Assembly (NCBI GenBank): GCA_965649825.1
Contig: OZ287699.1
Span: forward strand, 1,178,001-1,242,000
Direction: 5' to 3'
DNA: 64,000 bases
Source: Penicillus capitatus
Lineage: Eukaryota; Chlorophyta
In this document: in pieces, positions 11,002 to 21,348 of the stretch
How positions within the stretch are numbered: the first letter of the stretch is position 1
How the letters are laid out: every line of letters starts with the position of its first letter
Notes under the pieces: generated by a model
Seen by the model: only the letters and a program-made list of their open reading frames with translations
The model's database searches: none
Told to the model about the DNA's origin: nothing
Made by a program: the position numbers and the translations under genes

Positions 11002-11698
11002 TTTACCCTAGCGGCGTAAATATATACGTAAGCCATCAGTCGACCTTGGAGAACGAGCGGCTGAGAGTGGGAAGCGTTAACGGCCGCCTAATCGCCTTCA
11101 GCATGAGCGGCTGCGGAGGCGTTGCTCACTACACTGTACTTCGGCATGACGACTGTTCTCTGTCTAGAATGCGCCGCACCGTGCGTCAGCTAAGTACAGG
11201 GAGGTCGGCAGTCCAAACGTTGACGATACGACACGGTAAAAATCGGCGGCGGTTGCGCTGTCGGTTAGCTAAATGGACAATAGAGAGGAGCGCGGCGACT
11301 CCTGACCGATCTTCCGAAGCGGTACAAACTCTATAGCTGACAATGCAGAAACGCAGACGGCTCGCGTGTTAGCGATGGTTGCATTGGAAGGTCTCCGCGT
11401 AAAACCTAGACCCCGCAGTACGCACGGCAACGTGTGTATCAAAAAGATTCTTAATCGAATTCGACGCGGCGTTCACGCGGCGCGTAGTGCCGAACAACGC
11501 GATCCGCCTAGAACGCTTCGACCGTTCTGACAAGTGCAGACGCGACTGCGAAGTCTTGTGAAGTTCTTGTGAACATGACCGACGAGCTCGCGGGAGCGTC
11601 CTGCCGCGGTGCCGCTGGACATCGTGTCGAGAGAAAAGACGCAATGACGTCTCTTACATGCAGTCGTCATCACTGGCGGCGGCGTCGATGCATCGTCT
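11002..11698. other. Intergenic, GC-rich, no gene seen
   Basis: About 700 bp downstream of the proteasome gene. CpG-rich with only short overlapping ORFs on both strands. I find no tRNA, snRNA or conserved protein segment. Confidence 0.45.
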
Positions 11699-12693
11699 TT
11701 AGCTGGTGTCCATCGCATCGCCGCCAGCTTCGGCCTGCTCGCCTGCGTCCTCCATCGCGACGTCTTCTTCCTTGATGCTCTCGATGTGGGCCTCCAACGC
11801 ATCGCCTGTCACATCATTTGCCTTGCTACTGAATCAAAGCTGTCATTGATGCTGACTTTCGAGAATCGTAAATGGCATGTCTTTGCCGACAATGGCCACG
11901 GTGCAGTTGTCTTTCGTCAGTTCACCGTCTTGCATCGAGGCGTCGATGGCTTTCAAGGCGTGTTGGATCAGACCATCGACATCACACTCTCTGAATCCTT
12001 CAAACGTCTTCTCTAAGTATGTTCGTGCGGCTTGCGATCTGAGTCCAATCGCATAGGCGTTATATTCATAGTAATTCCCAGATGGACATGTCTGCATCAA
12101 TGCGGGTCCCGTCTTGTCCGATCCGGCAACCAAAAGTCCCACACCGTACGGTCGATTCCACGAATACTGTGTGCAACGTTGTGATTTGTCTGCGACTTTG
12201 CGCACCAGTCGACCCACAGGCATTGCCGATTCAAAGACATACCTAAGCATCATCACCCAGTCCACATACACACCCTCCCATATTTTACACACCGATGATC
12301 CAGGCATTCGTTTCGCATGTACTTGGACAAGATTCGCCCATCTGCCGTTAGTCCAGAGATGGCAATTCCCATGTGATCATCGATCTTGAACACTTTAGGC
12401 TGATACGATGAGAGTTCGTTCTGAGATCTCTTCAGTGCGGCAAGCACCACGTGCTGCTTCCCCTGAATACATGGCCAGCCGCCATCTGTCACATCGAAAC
12501 GTCACATCACGGATGCTCTTGCCTTAAGGCCAACAGCACAGCTTCCCTGTTTAACAGCTTCCATGGCATACTCGACTTGGTGGATCCGTCCCTGAGGACT
12601 CCACGTAATGTCCGTATCATACTATCGCGCGCCACACAGTTCATCCATCGGTTGTTGTCTTACGGCATCGAACGTCACCTGATTCTTAAACAT
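11699..12693 (-). CDS. PSMA1: 20S proteasome subunit alpha-6 (PSMA1)
   Basis: Five exons (12693-12679, 12621-12523, 12462-12293, 12242-11857, 11805-11699) give 258 residues, close to the family length. The protein starts [18 protein letters not shown], the alpha-ring N-terminal gate. It then has [24 protein letters not shown], the [13 protein letters not shown] turn, [16 protein letters not shown] and [11 protein letters not shown], and ends in an acidic tail closing GGDAMDTS. Alpha subunits form the outer rings and are not catalytic. Introns are 57, 60, 50 and 51 nt. Intron 2 is GC-AG and holds two copies of GATGTGAC; the last ends GATGTGACAG. The alpha-6 call rests on the MFKNQYDTD start and tail. 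Confidence 0.95.
12463..12522 (-). other. PSMA1 intron 2, GC-AG with two GATGTGAC copies
   Basis: A 60-nt intron, on the minus strand starting GCAAGAG and ending ATTCAG, fixed by the proteasome frame [23 protein letters not shown] occurs twice, 15 nt apart. Confidence 0.75.
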
Positions 12694-12785
12694 GAGCGTC
12701 GAGAAGAGGTTCAGTCGCCAAAGCTCCTGCCGTTTTCGTGAAATGACAGATTGTACGACAACCCGTTCTTGTTCTTTCAGAGCGC

Positions 12786-13752
12786 ATGGGTGCGGCAGCA
12801 TCGACGTCAGACGTCACCTCGACCGTCGAGCAACGCCACATCGAGCAGCTCTCTGTCGTCATCCCTGCCCTGGTACACCACATGACGCCTCTGACGTCAT
12901 GTTTCACTCTTTTCCGCTGCAGAACGAAGAAAAACACATCGGTGCTTGTCTGGAAAGGTGTGACCGCACGTCATTTCATCCAAAGTGTGCGATTTCCGTT
13001 TCACAGTGTACGTTCGCACGGATTAAAATGCGATCCAGAAGTGATCGTGGTCGATGGCGGGAGCACCGATAGAACGGTACAGATTGCCAGAAGAGCAGGA
13101 GCCAAGGTCCTATCCAGCGCAAAGGGTAGGGGACGGCAACTGAACCAAGGATGGCGCGTCAGTCATGGCGATTGGTATCTCTTTCTCCATGCCGACAACC
13201 GTCTGCCCAAGAGATACGGCAGATCGATGGAAGCAACGATCCGGCTACATCCCCGTTCGTCATGGGGCTGCTTCAGTTCCATCCACACAGACGTAGCACC
13301 TTCCCATCAGCTTCTCGTCGATCCAGAGAGTGACAAATAATGTGGATGCAGGTGGATGGGTGGGGCATGCGGCTCATCTCCTTGGGCGTTCAGCTCAGAA
13401 CACGTATTTTACATATGCCTTATGGAGATCAGGCGTTTTTCGTCAAAGCTTCTGCCATGAAGAAGTTGAATGGCTTCAAGGATACACGTCTCTTGGAGGA
13501 CGTTGATTTTGTCCGGAGAGCAAAGAAAGAAGGATTCGGTCATCCGATGCTCATCCCCGATGCCGTTTTCACTTCGGGAAGACGATGGAGAGAAATCGGC
13601 ATCTGGAAGACAACCGTCATGAATCAAGGCACTCCATACCCACACGCATGCAGATCATGACAGTGACGGTTGTAGGTATCATGCTCGCCTACTTCCTAGG
13701 CGTGGATAATGACACACTGGCAGATTGGTATTACAGCCGAAAACGCTCCTGA
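12786..13752 (+). CDS. Family 2 glycosyltransferase (TIGR04283-like)
   Basis: A GT-A fold family 2 glycosyltransferase like those found in bacteria and some algae. Seen: LSVVIPALNEEKHIGACLE, DPEVIVVDGGSTDRTVQIA with the nucleotide-binding DGGSTD, QLNQGWRVSHGDWYLFLHAD with the DxD-like HAD, then MPYGDQAFFVK, NGFKDTRLLEDVDFVRRAKK, TSGRRWREIG and a C-terminal helix (GIMLAYFLGV). Introns lie at 12873-12922, 12958-13006, about 13291-13349 and 13629-13663. The last appears to be a 35-nt GC-AG intron. Sugar donor and acceptor cannot be told. The family may be of bacterial origin, but it now carries introns. The start is 92 bp from the PSMA1 start, so the promoter is shared. Confidence 0.88.
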
Positions 13753-13899
13753 GTTTCATAGATCTCATAGGCAACGACGACCAAGGCTGAAGGACTAAAC
13801 GATCGTCATGCGCCACAACCGCCATCAGCGGATACGTCAATCGAGACAACGTGCTGTATCAAATTTTCAATCGGTTTTCTGTGTTTATTTATTTTCAAC

Positions 13900-14549
13900 A
13901 TGAGTGCGTACTCCACCGTCAGTGCGAAAGTCGAGCGGTTCGTCGTGGAAAGGGATTCTTTTAGAAAAGCCGTCAAAGAGGCATTCCACAAAGCCGATCT
14001 CGATGGAAACGGCGTTATTGCACCGAAAGAAATGCTCGCGATGTCCGATGCGATGTTCGACCTAGTCGAGAAGGAACTCACCGAATACGGCATCCCCTTT
14101 CGGCGACCAACCCAGGATAAGGTCGATGAGTTGTGGAAGCTCGCAGATAAAAACAACGACTACGTCTTGAACGAACAAGAATTTTTCGAATTCTATCGAC
14201 AGGTCTACCACCCATCACATCTCCTCTTCTACGTACTTAACCAATGATGCAGGTTGTTAAGTACTGCGCTCTTGCGAAAACGAAGTCGAAGGGTTTCCTT
14301 CAAAGAGTGGTGCCGCGCATGCTGCTTGGATTCCTTGCCATGTACGCTGCAAAGTTCAGCATCACGAAGATTCCGAACCTGGGATCGTCTGTGTCGCCTG
14401 TGCTCGATGCTTTGCCTGCCATTATTGTCGGTCCCCTCATCGGACTGGCGCTCGGCGTGTATCAAGGCGGCGGTACAGATGAGGCATTGCAGAGAAGACT
14501 TTTCAAGAACAAAGACGATGGCACAGGTGCCAGTACATCACAGCGTTAG
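13900..14549 (+). CDS. EF-hand protein with C-terminal membrane segments
   Basis: Two exons split by a 50-nt intron at 14203-14252. Residues about 31-42 are a canonical EF-hand loop (DLDGNGVIAPKE). A second loop near residue 88 (DKNNDYVLNEQE) has Asp, Asn, Asp and Glu at the ligand positions. The C-terminal half holds two hydrophobic stretches (MLLGFLAMYAA and PAIIVGPLIGLALGV), and the protein ends in a polar tail. It is probably a calcium-binding protein attached to a membrane. I do not recognise a named family. It ends 89 bp from the LSM4 stop on the other strand. Confidence 0.8.
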
Positions 14550-14638
14550 TGCGATCGACGTCTCTGATCAATCAGTCTCTCTTTTGCGATTAACCGCGTC
14601 CTGGACGCATGAACACGATGAACCATGATTGCTCGATA

Positions 14639-15258
14639 TTAAGGTCGACGACCTCGACCGGATTGTCCACGACTCGAAGCCCAACGTCCGCGAGGACGGT
14701 CCGATGCTCCACGTCCACGTCGCCCCGGACGAGGAGCCGCCGTCTGAGGCTTTGGCAAATTCTCTAGAAAAAGACACGCCCACTCAGCAATGCATCGTTT
14801 AAGGGAGAAATGCTCGGGCTGGGTGACCTTCTTGGGGTCGTTGCACGTACACTTCGTCTTGGACCTTATCGATGACCTGCATACACAGCACAATGCATCC
14901 CCCTCTATCGACTCCTCTCCGGCGAGATACTTCATCAGGGACACGGATGTATTTGATCGTGTTACCACGCACATAGGTTTCGGCAATTCTCCAAAACCGA
15001 TCCCCATCCTGCACCGACAGCCCTTGTGTAGAAACTGAGTCCAGACGGGGTGACAGACTTTTGAAGTGCAGATGACTTCTTTGAGATGCACGTTCATCCA
15101 GGTATCGCAGTTGACCAGATGGCCATTGTAGGTCTCTCCATTCTTTAACTCGACGAGCTGTCGCACAGAGGGCGCCTTATGTCTATGATGGCACGAAGGA
15201 GCGTGGATTTTACAATGGCATGTCCCTGTGCTGTTTTTAGTAGTCCTAAAGGCAGCAT
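14639..15258 (-). CDS. LSM4: U6 snRNA-associated Sm-like protein LSM4
   Basis: LSM4 is part of the Lsm1-7 (mRNA decay) and Lsm2-8 (U6 snRNP) rings. Exon 1 reads [15 protein letters not shown]. After a 56-nt intron come [20 protein letters not shown] and [13 protein letters not shown] (Sm1). After a 50-nt intron come [20 protein letters not shown] and IRVPDE (Sm2), then VIDKVQDE. The last exon encodes the expected RG-rich tail ([17 protein letters not shown] and so on). The final intron starts GTCACCC. The longer ORF that reads on upstream to 15907 is only antisense to the next gene. Confidence 0.93.
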
Positions 15259-15367
15259 CCTTGTCAGGTCGATAATAAACAGCTCCGCGGTGGGTTCTTC
15301 GACGTTGACAGCATTTGGTCCGTTTATGAACATTACCCTCCTGTGAAACCGTGCCGTCGCAGATTCG
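15259..15367. promoter_or_regulatory. Shared divergent promoter, LSM4 / HERP-like gene
   Basis: 109 bp between two divergent start codons; the promoters of both genes must lie here. No motif identified. Inference from spacing. Confidence 0.45.
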
Positions 15368-16642
15368 ATGGCGTCCGAAAGCGAAACGCGTCATACCGCA
15401 TCGGATGGAAAAGTGGACATCGTTCTCCGCAGTCCCGACCCGACAAAGCTCAAAGACGTCCGTTTCTCTGTGCCTCTTAAGTGGAGCGTCGACCAACTCA
15501 AGCACCTTATCCACATGGAGCATCCGCGTCGACCTAATCCCACCGAACAAGTTCTTATTTACGGCGGCAAAGTACTGAGCGACGGAGAGACATCGCTTGC
15601 GGAGGTCTTGAAAGATATTGAGGCGAAGGAAGGGCCATGTACAATGCATTTGGCTCTCAGGAGTGATGAGCCTCTCACTCAGTCTGCCAGTGCTCCCAAT
15701 CTCGGCGATATGCAACACCCGTCGACATCCACACCTGCTCCCGAAGTTACGTCCACATCGACAGCTCCATCGCCGATGGTGGCGCTTCCGATTGTGATGA
15801 TGAACCCTGTTGTATCTGCTGCTTACAATGCAGCGCTGGCCGCTGTCTACAATCCGCAACAAGCTGCTGGAGGTGTCAACCCGACCGTGTTGCCCAATAC
15901 GCTGCAATCGCCAATGCTACGCGATCAGCCGCAGACGGGTCCATCGACCTCATCGCTACCGCAGCAGAATCCTCAGCAACAGCAGCAGCCTCTTGTCCCG
16001 GCCATTGCACTCTTTCCGCTGGGGATTCCGGTGTTGGTCCCTGCTGCCACTGCTCAGAATCAGGGATTTCAAATCGGTCAGACCGTCGCACCCATTCAGC
16101 ATCGTCATATTCCAAATCCAGCGCCACGACACGCTCATAGACGACCACAACCTCAGCAGCCACTAGGTAGGCCACTCGACCCTCGTATGCCTCTTCTCAC
16201 TCTTTTTTGGGCACTAGGTCGCCGCGTGCATGCAGGAGGGAATGTGCCGCACGGACGAGGACGTGGCGTTGTGGTCTATCGTTTCTCACTGCGTGGCCTG
16301 ATCCAGTTGGTTCTGATCATCGCCGTTCTCTACGCTTATTGTTCCCGTGAGCATTTTGTCATTGGATTGGTACTGTTTCTTTTTCTATACCTCTTTGCCA
16401 GACCCATCCGTCGACTGATCCACAATCACTATCACGCCCGAGACGCAGATGGCCGTCCCAGGATGAGGGGTCTTTTCCATGAAGTTCTGGCAATACTGTT
16501 GACACTGATCACTTCCCTTTTCCCCAACTGGAATGCCAATGATGGCCAGGGCGCTCCGTTGGTTCGGGAGATTCGCGAGGAGATTCCCGAAGAGAATAGA
16601 GGTGTTGCTGCTGCTGCCCAAAACCGTCCGCATGTTGATTGA
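15368..16642 (+). CDS. HERP-like ubiquitin-domain ER membrane protein
   Basis: Two exons; a 51-nt intron at 16167-16217 (ending in a TCACTCTTTT tract and CACTAG) is a multiple of three and leaves the frame open, but [16 protein letters not shown] reads better without it. Residues about 15-100 form a ubiquitin-like domain ([20 protein letters not shown], then [13 protein letters not shown]). A long Ser/Thr/Pro/Gln-rich linker with [12 protein letters not shown] follows, then two close hydrophobic segments ([31 protein letters not shown]). This order matches Herp/HERPUD proteins, ER membrane factors of ER-associated degradation. Topology and role are inferred from that family. Confidence 0.8.
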   Translation: MASESETRHTASDGKVDIVLRSPDPTKLKDVRFSVPLKWSVDQLKHLIHMEHPRRPNPTEQVLIYGGKVLSDGETSLAEVLKDIEAKEGPCTMHLALRSDEPLTQSASAPNLGDMQHPSTSTPAPEVTSTSTAPSPMVALPIVMMNPVVSAAYNAALAAVYNPQQAAGGVNPTVLPNTLQSPMLRDQPQTGPSTSSLPQQNPQQQQQPLVPAIALFPLGIPVLVPAATAQNQGFQIGQTVAPIQHRHIPNPAPRHAHRRPQPQQPLGRPLDPRMPLLTLFWALGRRVHAGGNVPHGRGRGVVVYRFSLRGLIQLVLIIAVLYAYCSREHFVIGLVLFLFLYLFARPIRRLIHNHYHARDADGRPRMRGLFHEVLAILLTLITSLFPNWNANDGQGAPLVREIREEIPEENRGVAAAAQNRPHVD

Positions 16643-17050
16643 TCAAACATCACCTCTGTTACGTAAATGATGATGTTAAAGGGTTTGTATCAACAACTTC
16701 TGCTATTGCACCTCTACGACCATTCAACAGCGACGCATCAATTAACAAAGCATTTCGGATATGAACACACACAGGTCAAGTGCAAATCTGTCGGGGTAGG
16801 TCTACTGGCCTTATTTATTGATTGAGTAATATGAGTGCCACATAAAAAACGTTCCTCACTTTGCCTTATAAGATCCAGCAATTTCATGCAAACAAAGCCG
16901 CGCACATAGAATTCTGTCCATTGCGATAGATTGATAGATAGATAGATAGATAGAGATGAACCTACCATGGACAAAAAATTGACAGTGTATTATTGATGCC
17001 AAAAGAACAATTGGTTGTCCAATTCCAAGTCCAAGTCACAGCCAGGCAAG
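16643..17050. other. Intergenic, convergent 3' ends
   Basis: About 400 bp, AT-rich, between the HERP-like stop and the homeodomain-SIS stop. It contains the GATA microsatellite listed separately and no ORF worth calling. Confidence 0.55.
16923..16955 (+). repeat. (GATA)n microsatellite
   Basis: A run of about seven GATA/GATT units (GATAGATTGATAGATAGATA and on), in the 3' intergenic space. Confidence 0.85.
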
Positions 17051-19116
17051 CTACTCGAGATTCGTATGCCGTGCCCTTATCTTTGCTGGGCTAATATCGC
17101 CAGCTTTCCTCAGCATCACACAGACGCAATCGCACAGTAACGACAGACTTATATCAAAAAGTGACGAAGCGGCGATGGCATCTTGCGGCGGATCAGGCAA
17201 AGCTGACATCACTTCACCATCGGATCCCACCCGGACATTGGTCGGAGGCTGTGTCGGAATCTGAATCGTAAACACACGCTGCGGATCTGCAAAAGGATAA
17301 ATTCCAAAAACAATGATTCTTGATCCTGCGGACAGTGCTTCCTCCATTATACTTGTGACCCTGTTGCCACTGCTTGGTCCAGCACTGATTAGGAGAAGGG
17401 TTGCACTGTCGAAAGGGGGCACGTTAGTATCGTCCATGGAATAGGAATGAATGCCAAGATGATGTAATCCGGAAGCAAAGGCTTTCATCACGAGTCCCTC
17501 TTTTCCAAGGCCAAAACAGCAAACGTGCTGAGCATCATGAATTGCACGGGCCAAAACAAGGACATCTGAGTGACGTATGCTGGCCACAGACGCAGAGACT
17601 TCTGATAGAATACGATGTGAGACAGTGTTGAAATCCTCCCACGGGTTCTCATCGTCTTCACTATCATCTGCACGAAGATGGCGGGGCTCTCCTTGCTTCT
17701 GGGACCACAGAAATGATCATCTCCATCGCCACAGTCAAGGGCGGATGGGAAACAGACCTTTGTGGGAGGCTTCTTGTGTCGCGAAGAGCGATTCTTCAAC
17801 CAGATGATGACGTTATGCTCCGTTGCGTATCCACACCCTTGCACAGCTGCATGAAGCTCAGGGGTGGCTTTTGTCCGACCTGCCTCATTGGACTTAGTTA
17901 GTACTTTGTGAACAGCGTAGTGGCGAGGAGACCTGCATCAAAATGCTGTTCAAGGAGTTGCAGCTGTTGGGTATTTGGTTTCCAACGAGAACGAACAGTA
18001 AGGCTCTTGTTTGAACTACCAGACGACTTGTCATTGCTACTTTGCTTTTCATCCACAAAGCACCCTACACATGACCCACCTTATCCTGAAGACCGACGCA
18101 GACAGTGCCTTGCCTCTCATGGATCCATGACCAGGATCCAAGTTGTCCACAATGGGAGTTGTGGCAGTCAGAGATCTGCGAAGGACGTATGAAATTGTGT
18201 AAGAAAAGTGAGGATTACGGTTGGAGACATGCGTAGGAAGCTGGACTGCTGCTCTGTGCATGCATTCCATGTGCTAGAAGGTTAGACTGTGGCACGACAC
18301 ATGGCCACTGTGACAGTGCATCTACACAAGCACGGTCTATGCACATCTCACTCTATCACATATTTTCTGTCCTCACCAAATCGGTGAGCGAATTGTGGAG
18401 TCGATACGTGATTCATTCTTAAGGCATTTGCTTGAGCTTCAGTGATCTCTTTTGTCAACAACGGCTAGAAGTGTGATGTCACACATTTACGGTTAGAGAC
18501 AAGATTTCTTCATCCAGCACTGTGTTACTTGATTCAACATATGCGGCGGTACTGTGAAGCTCGCATCGGGATTTACAGAAAAAGTCACTGGACTGGGCAA
18601 GAGCTGTGCAGAGCGGGCGGCTAGCTGATGGCTGACACTATTTCCACCGCTATTCCCTACCACTTTTCCTATTGTGCTTAATTCTTTACCAAGATGGGTC
18701 TTACCTAACAAGGCAGATCCTGCGCTCTTTTGATGGACAGGCAAAACCTAGGCGTTCTCCAAATGAGAGGTTCACTCTAACTTTTTGCATTGTACTTGAG
18801 GAAGGTTGTTGACGTGCAATGACGACGCCATAGCTCGATTCGCCGTATCTTGCGACCTCATGCTATAAACAGTTGGAAACGATTTCCGAGTCCTACACAC
18901 CTGTTTAGCACAGCATACATCAAGCCGGATTCGCACAAGCAGCAGTAAATATTGAAGATACACGATACATAAATCATCGAGCTTTTTTGACGCCACGCGT
19001 CGAGCATGCGTCGGTGACGAAACGTCCGACGAAATGGCGTCGACGACGACAACGACGCGTCGAAAACGCAATTTCACGTTACGCCATTGGACACCGCCTC
19101 TCCGCGCATCGCCCAT
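17051..19116 (-). CDS. Homeodomain protein fused to a C-terminal SIS domain
   Basis: Nine exons (19116-18901, 18862-18748, 18704-18529, 18464-18377, 18321-18219, 18175-18094, 18044-17933, 17879-17758, 17695-17051) give 552 residues, and the frame closes exactly. Introns are 38-64 nt. Residues about 276-337 are a homeodomain: RSRWKPNTQQLQLLEQHFDA in helix 1, then EHNVIIWLKNRSSRHKK in helix 3 with the invariant Trp48 and Asn51. After an acidic linker (DDSEDDENPWEDF) comes a sugar-isomerase SIS domain, residues about 370-552. It has CCFGLGKEGLVMKAFASGL, TLLLISAGPSSGN and RIIVFGIYP, and it ends KIRARHTNLE like plant SIS proteins. Likely a DNA-binding regulator sensing a phosphosugar, by analogy with bacterial RpiR. 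The first exon and its start are the least certain part. Confidence 0.82.
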
Positions 19117-19431
19117 CTAAACGTACTTCTGACGGTTCTTTTCCTTCTTACGCTTCTCAGGTGTCACACCGTCGACGTCGTCGTTTGTCGTCTTTGTATC
19201 ACGAACCACGAACGAACGCACCCGCCTTCTGTTAGGACACTACCAGTCTATTCACTATAAGCGCCAGCCACTTTTGAAGACAAGTTCGTTATCCGTTTCC
19301 GAACGAACAAGAGAAACGGTCACTTCGCTATTTCAACCAAAAGGCCTGTCGTCGTTTGCATTTTTGCTAAATCATCATTGCCATTTTCGATCTGCGGTTC
19401 CTGTTTGAATATTCGCGCGCAGCTGAAAACG
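19117..19431. promoter_or_regulatory. Divergent intergenic region
   Basis: 315 bp between the homeodomain-SIS gene and the Nup98-like gene, which face away from each other. Rich in CGTCG words. No promoter element identified. Confidence 0.4.
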
Positions 19432-21172
19432 ATGTTCGGTGCGAGTTCGGAGAACGCGACGTTGCCGGATGAGACGCCAACAGGGAGCGACACACAGCGC
19501 CCGACGACGCGACGGTTGGGAACGCGGTCCGGTCTCTTTGCGGTGCCAGAGGATAGAGAAGTCTTGAGAACACCTCAAGAGAACGAAAATTCGGGATTCG
19601 TATTCGGAGAAGGGCTATCCGGCGAGAAAGAAAACGAAAGAGATGTATCGCCGGATGACGTCGACAGATCCCTGTCAGCACCGCCAAACGTGGCGACCGA
19701 GACGGATCGCGAGGAGGATGTGCAGACGGAGGGAGAGGAGATGAGGACAGTGACGGAGACAGAGGTCGAAGAGCAAACAGCAGAAGAGGTCCCGTCGTTG
19801 CCACCTCTATCGACGACGGCAGTGGCGACGACGACGACGACGCATGATTCTGAACCCGACAGTCCACCGGCGCGACCTGAAAGGAGGAGGACGTTTTCGC
19901 CAGAGGAGAGGTCGCCTTCACCTCGACCGCCACGAGGCGAGGGTTTTGGCGGGTCAACCGAAGATGGACATTTCTATCGCCTGTCGGATGAGGATGACGG
20001 CACAGCAATGGAAACCACGACGCCTCTAACAAATGGTGTTTTGGGTATGTGCTCTCTTCCGAGAACGGCACACAAGTGATGTGACGGCGATGATGCTGAC
20101 AGATGGAGGTTATCCGACCGGTGTGCCTATGATGGACAGTTACGGCGGCTATATGCCAAACCCACAGGCTTTTCAATCTTCTGTGAACATGAATGCATAC
20201 GCCAACATGGATGTCACACATTACTATCCAGTGCCTAATATGGAAGAATTCTTGGAACTGGATCGAGAGGTCGAACGCATGAAGCAAGAGCGTGAGATGA
20301 TTGCTGCACGACCACTTCCAGTGAGACGCTCTTTTCTTCTTACCCCGTTTATGTTCTTCTTCATCAGATCCGTCCTCTTCACGTGAGTTTCGGTGAAAGA
20401 ATTGAAGCTCTCAAACGCCAAATGAGCTATACAGAGACAACGTATGACAATTCGCTCCAGAGTTGGGTGGATCAGGTCCGAGAGGCCGATGAAGCCGCCG
20501 ACCGGAAACGAAAGTCATGGCAGATGGCAATCAAGAGATCTCGAGAGTCGAATGCCGAAGAAGAAGCATTGGTGTCCGAAGCAGAACGCGCTCGGAAGAA
20601 CGCATCTCTTCAAAACACTCTCAAAATGCTGAAGGAGGCAGAGGAAAAGTATGGAAAGCTAGAAGGCTTGACGATTCTCAGTGTCGAAGAGATGGACCGG
20701 CTCCTGCCGATTCCTTTCGATGACGACAGCTACTATATTGAACCCACCCGAAGCGAAATGCGTGAGATTGTCACAAATTGCGGCGCCGATGCTCTCAAGG
20801 CGATATCAAATGTGAAAATTGGGCGTGATGGATTTGGGGAAATCTTTTTCGAGGGTCCCATGAACTTGGAGGGACTCGATTTCGAAAAGGAAATTGAAAT
20901 CAAGCATGGCCATCTCTTAATCAAGGAAGTTGACAAGTTGGCTGGACACCCTGCGACTGTCACCCTTCACCATGTATTGCGCATCTCTCTCTTTGCATTT
21001 GAGTGAGATGATGTGACTGTAGGTTTATAAGCATCTGTACACAGACGTACAGAGGCAAACCGAAAAGGAACTGAGAGAGATTTGTAACCAACCGGGCCAT
21101 CACTTTATTAGCTATGAACTCACGGGAGGCAAGTGGATCTTCAAGGTGGACAATTTCAAACAAGAAGACTAG
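19432..21172 (+). CDS. Nup98-like autopeptidase-domain protein without FG repeats
   Basis: Four exons; introns at 20036-20102, 20321-20367 and 20974-21022. The N-terminal part (start MFGASSENATLPDET) is acidic and Ser/Thr/Pro-rich. A charged helical region follows (ERIEALKRQMSYTETTYDNS and on), probably a coiled coil. From residue about 330 it matches the Nup98 C-terminal domain: YYIEPTRSEMREIV, VKIGRDGFGEIFFEGPMNLE, a middle strand region, then ELTGGKWIFKVDNF. The family's His-Phe-Ser self-cleavage site is replaced by NFKQED and a stop, so autocleavage is not expected. No FG or GLFG repeats are seen. Alternative start at 19378 in the same frame. A nuclear-pore role is inferred from the domain only. 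Confidence 0.78.
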
Positions 21173-21348
21173 AAATCTAGAACACATTATCAGATGGATG
21201 ACCTTTAGATCGGGCCGTGTTTTTGATCGATGCATGTTCCAACAAAGCCTAGGGGAAGGAATGCATGGAGATGGATCGCATAACGCAAGGGAACTTTACG
21301 AAGTTTAACGTTTTTCTATCTTCGCAGCAACAATCTCACTCATAAGCC

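Noticed and set aside
14639-15907. 422-codon minus-strand ORF
   Set aside because: Only its LSM4-coding parts are real. The rest is antisense to the HERP-like gene or runs through LSM4 introns.
16923-16955. CRISPR-like repeat
   Set aside because: It is a plain tetranucleotide microsatellite without spacers, in a eukaryotic context.
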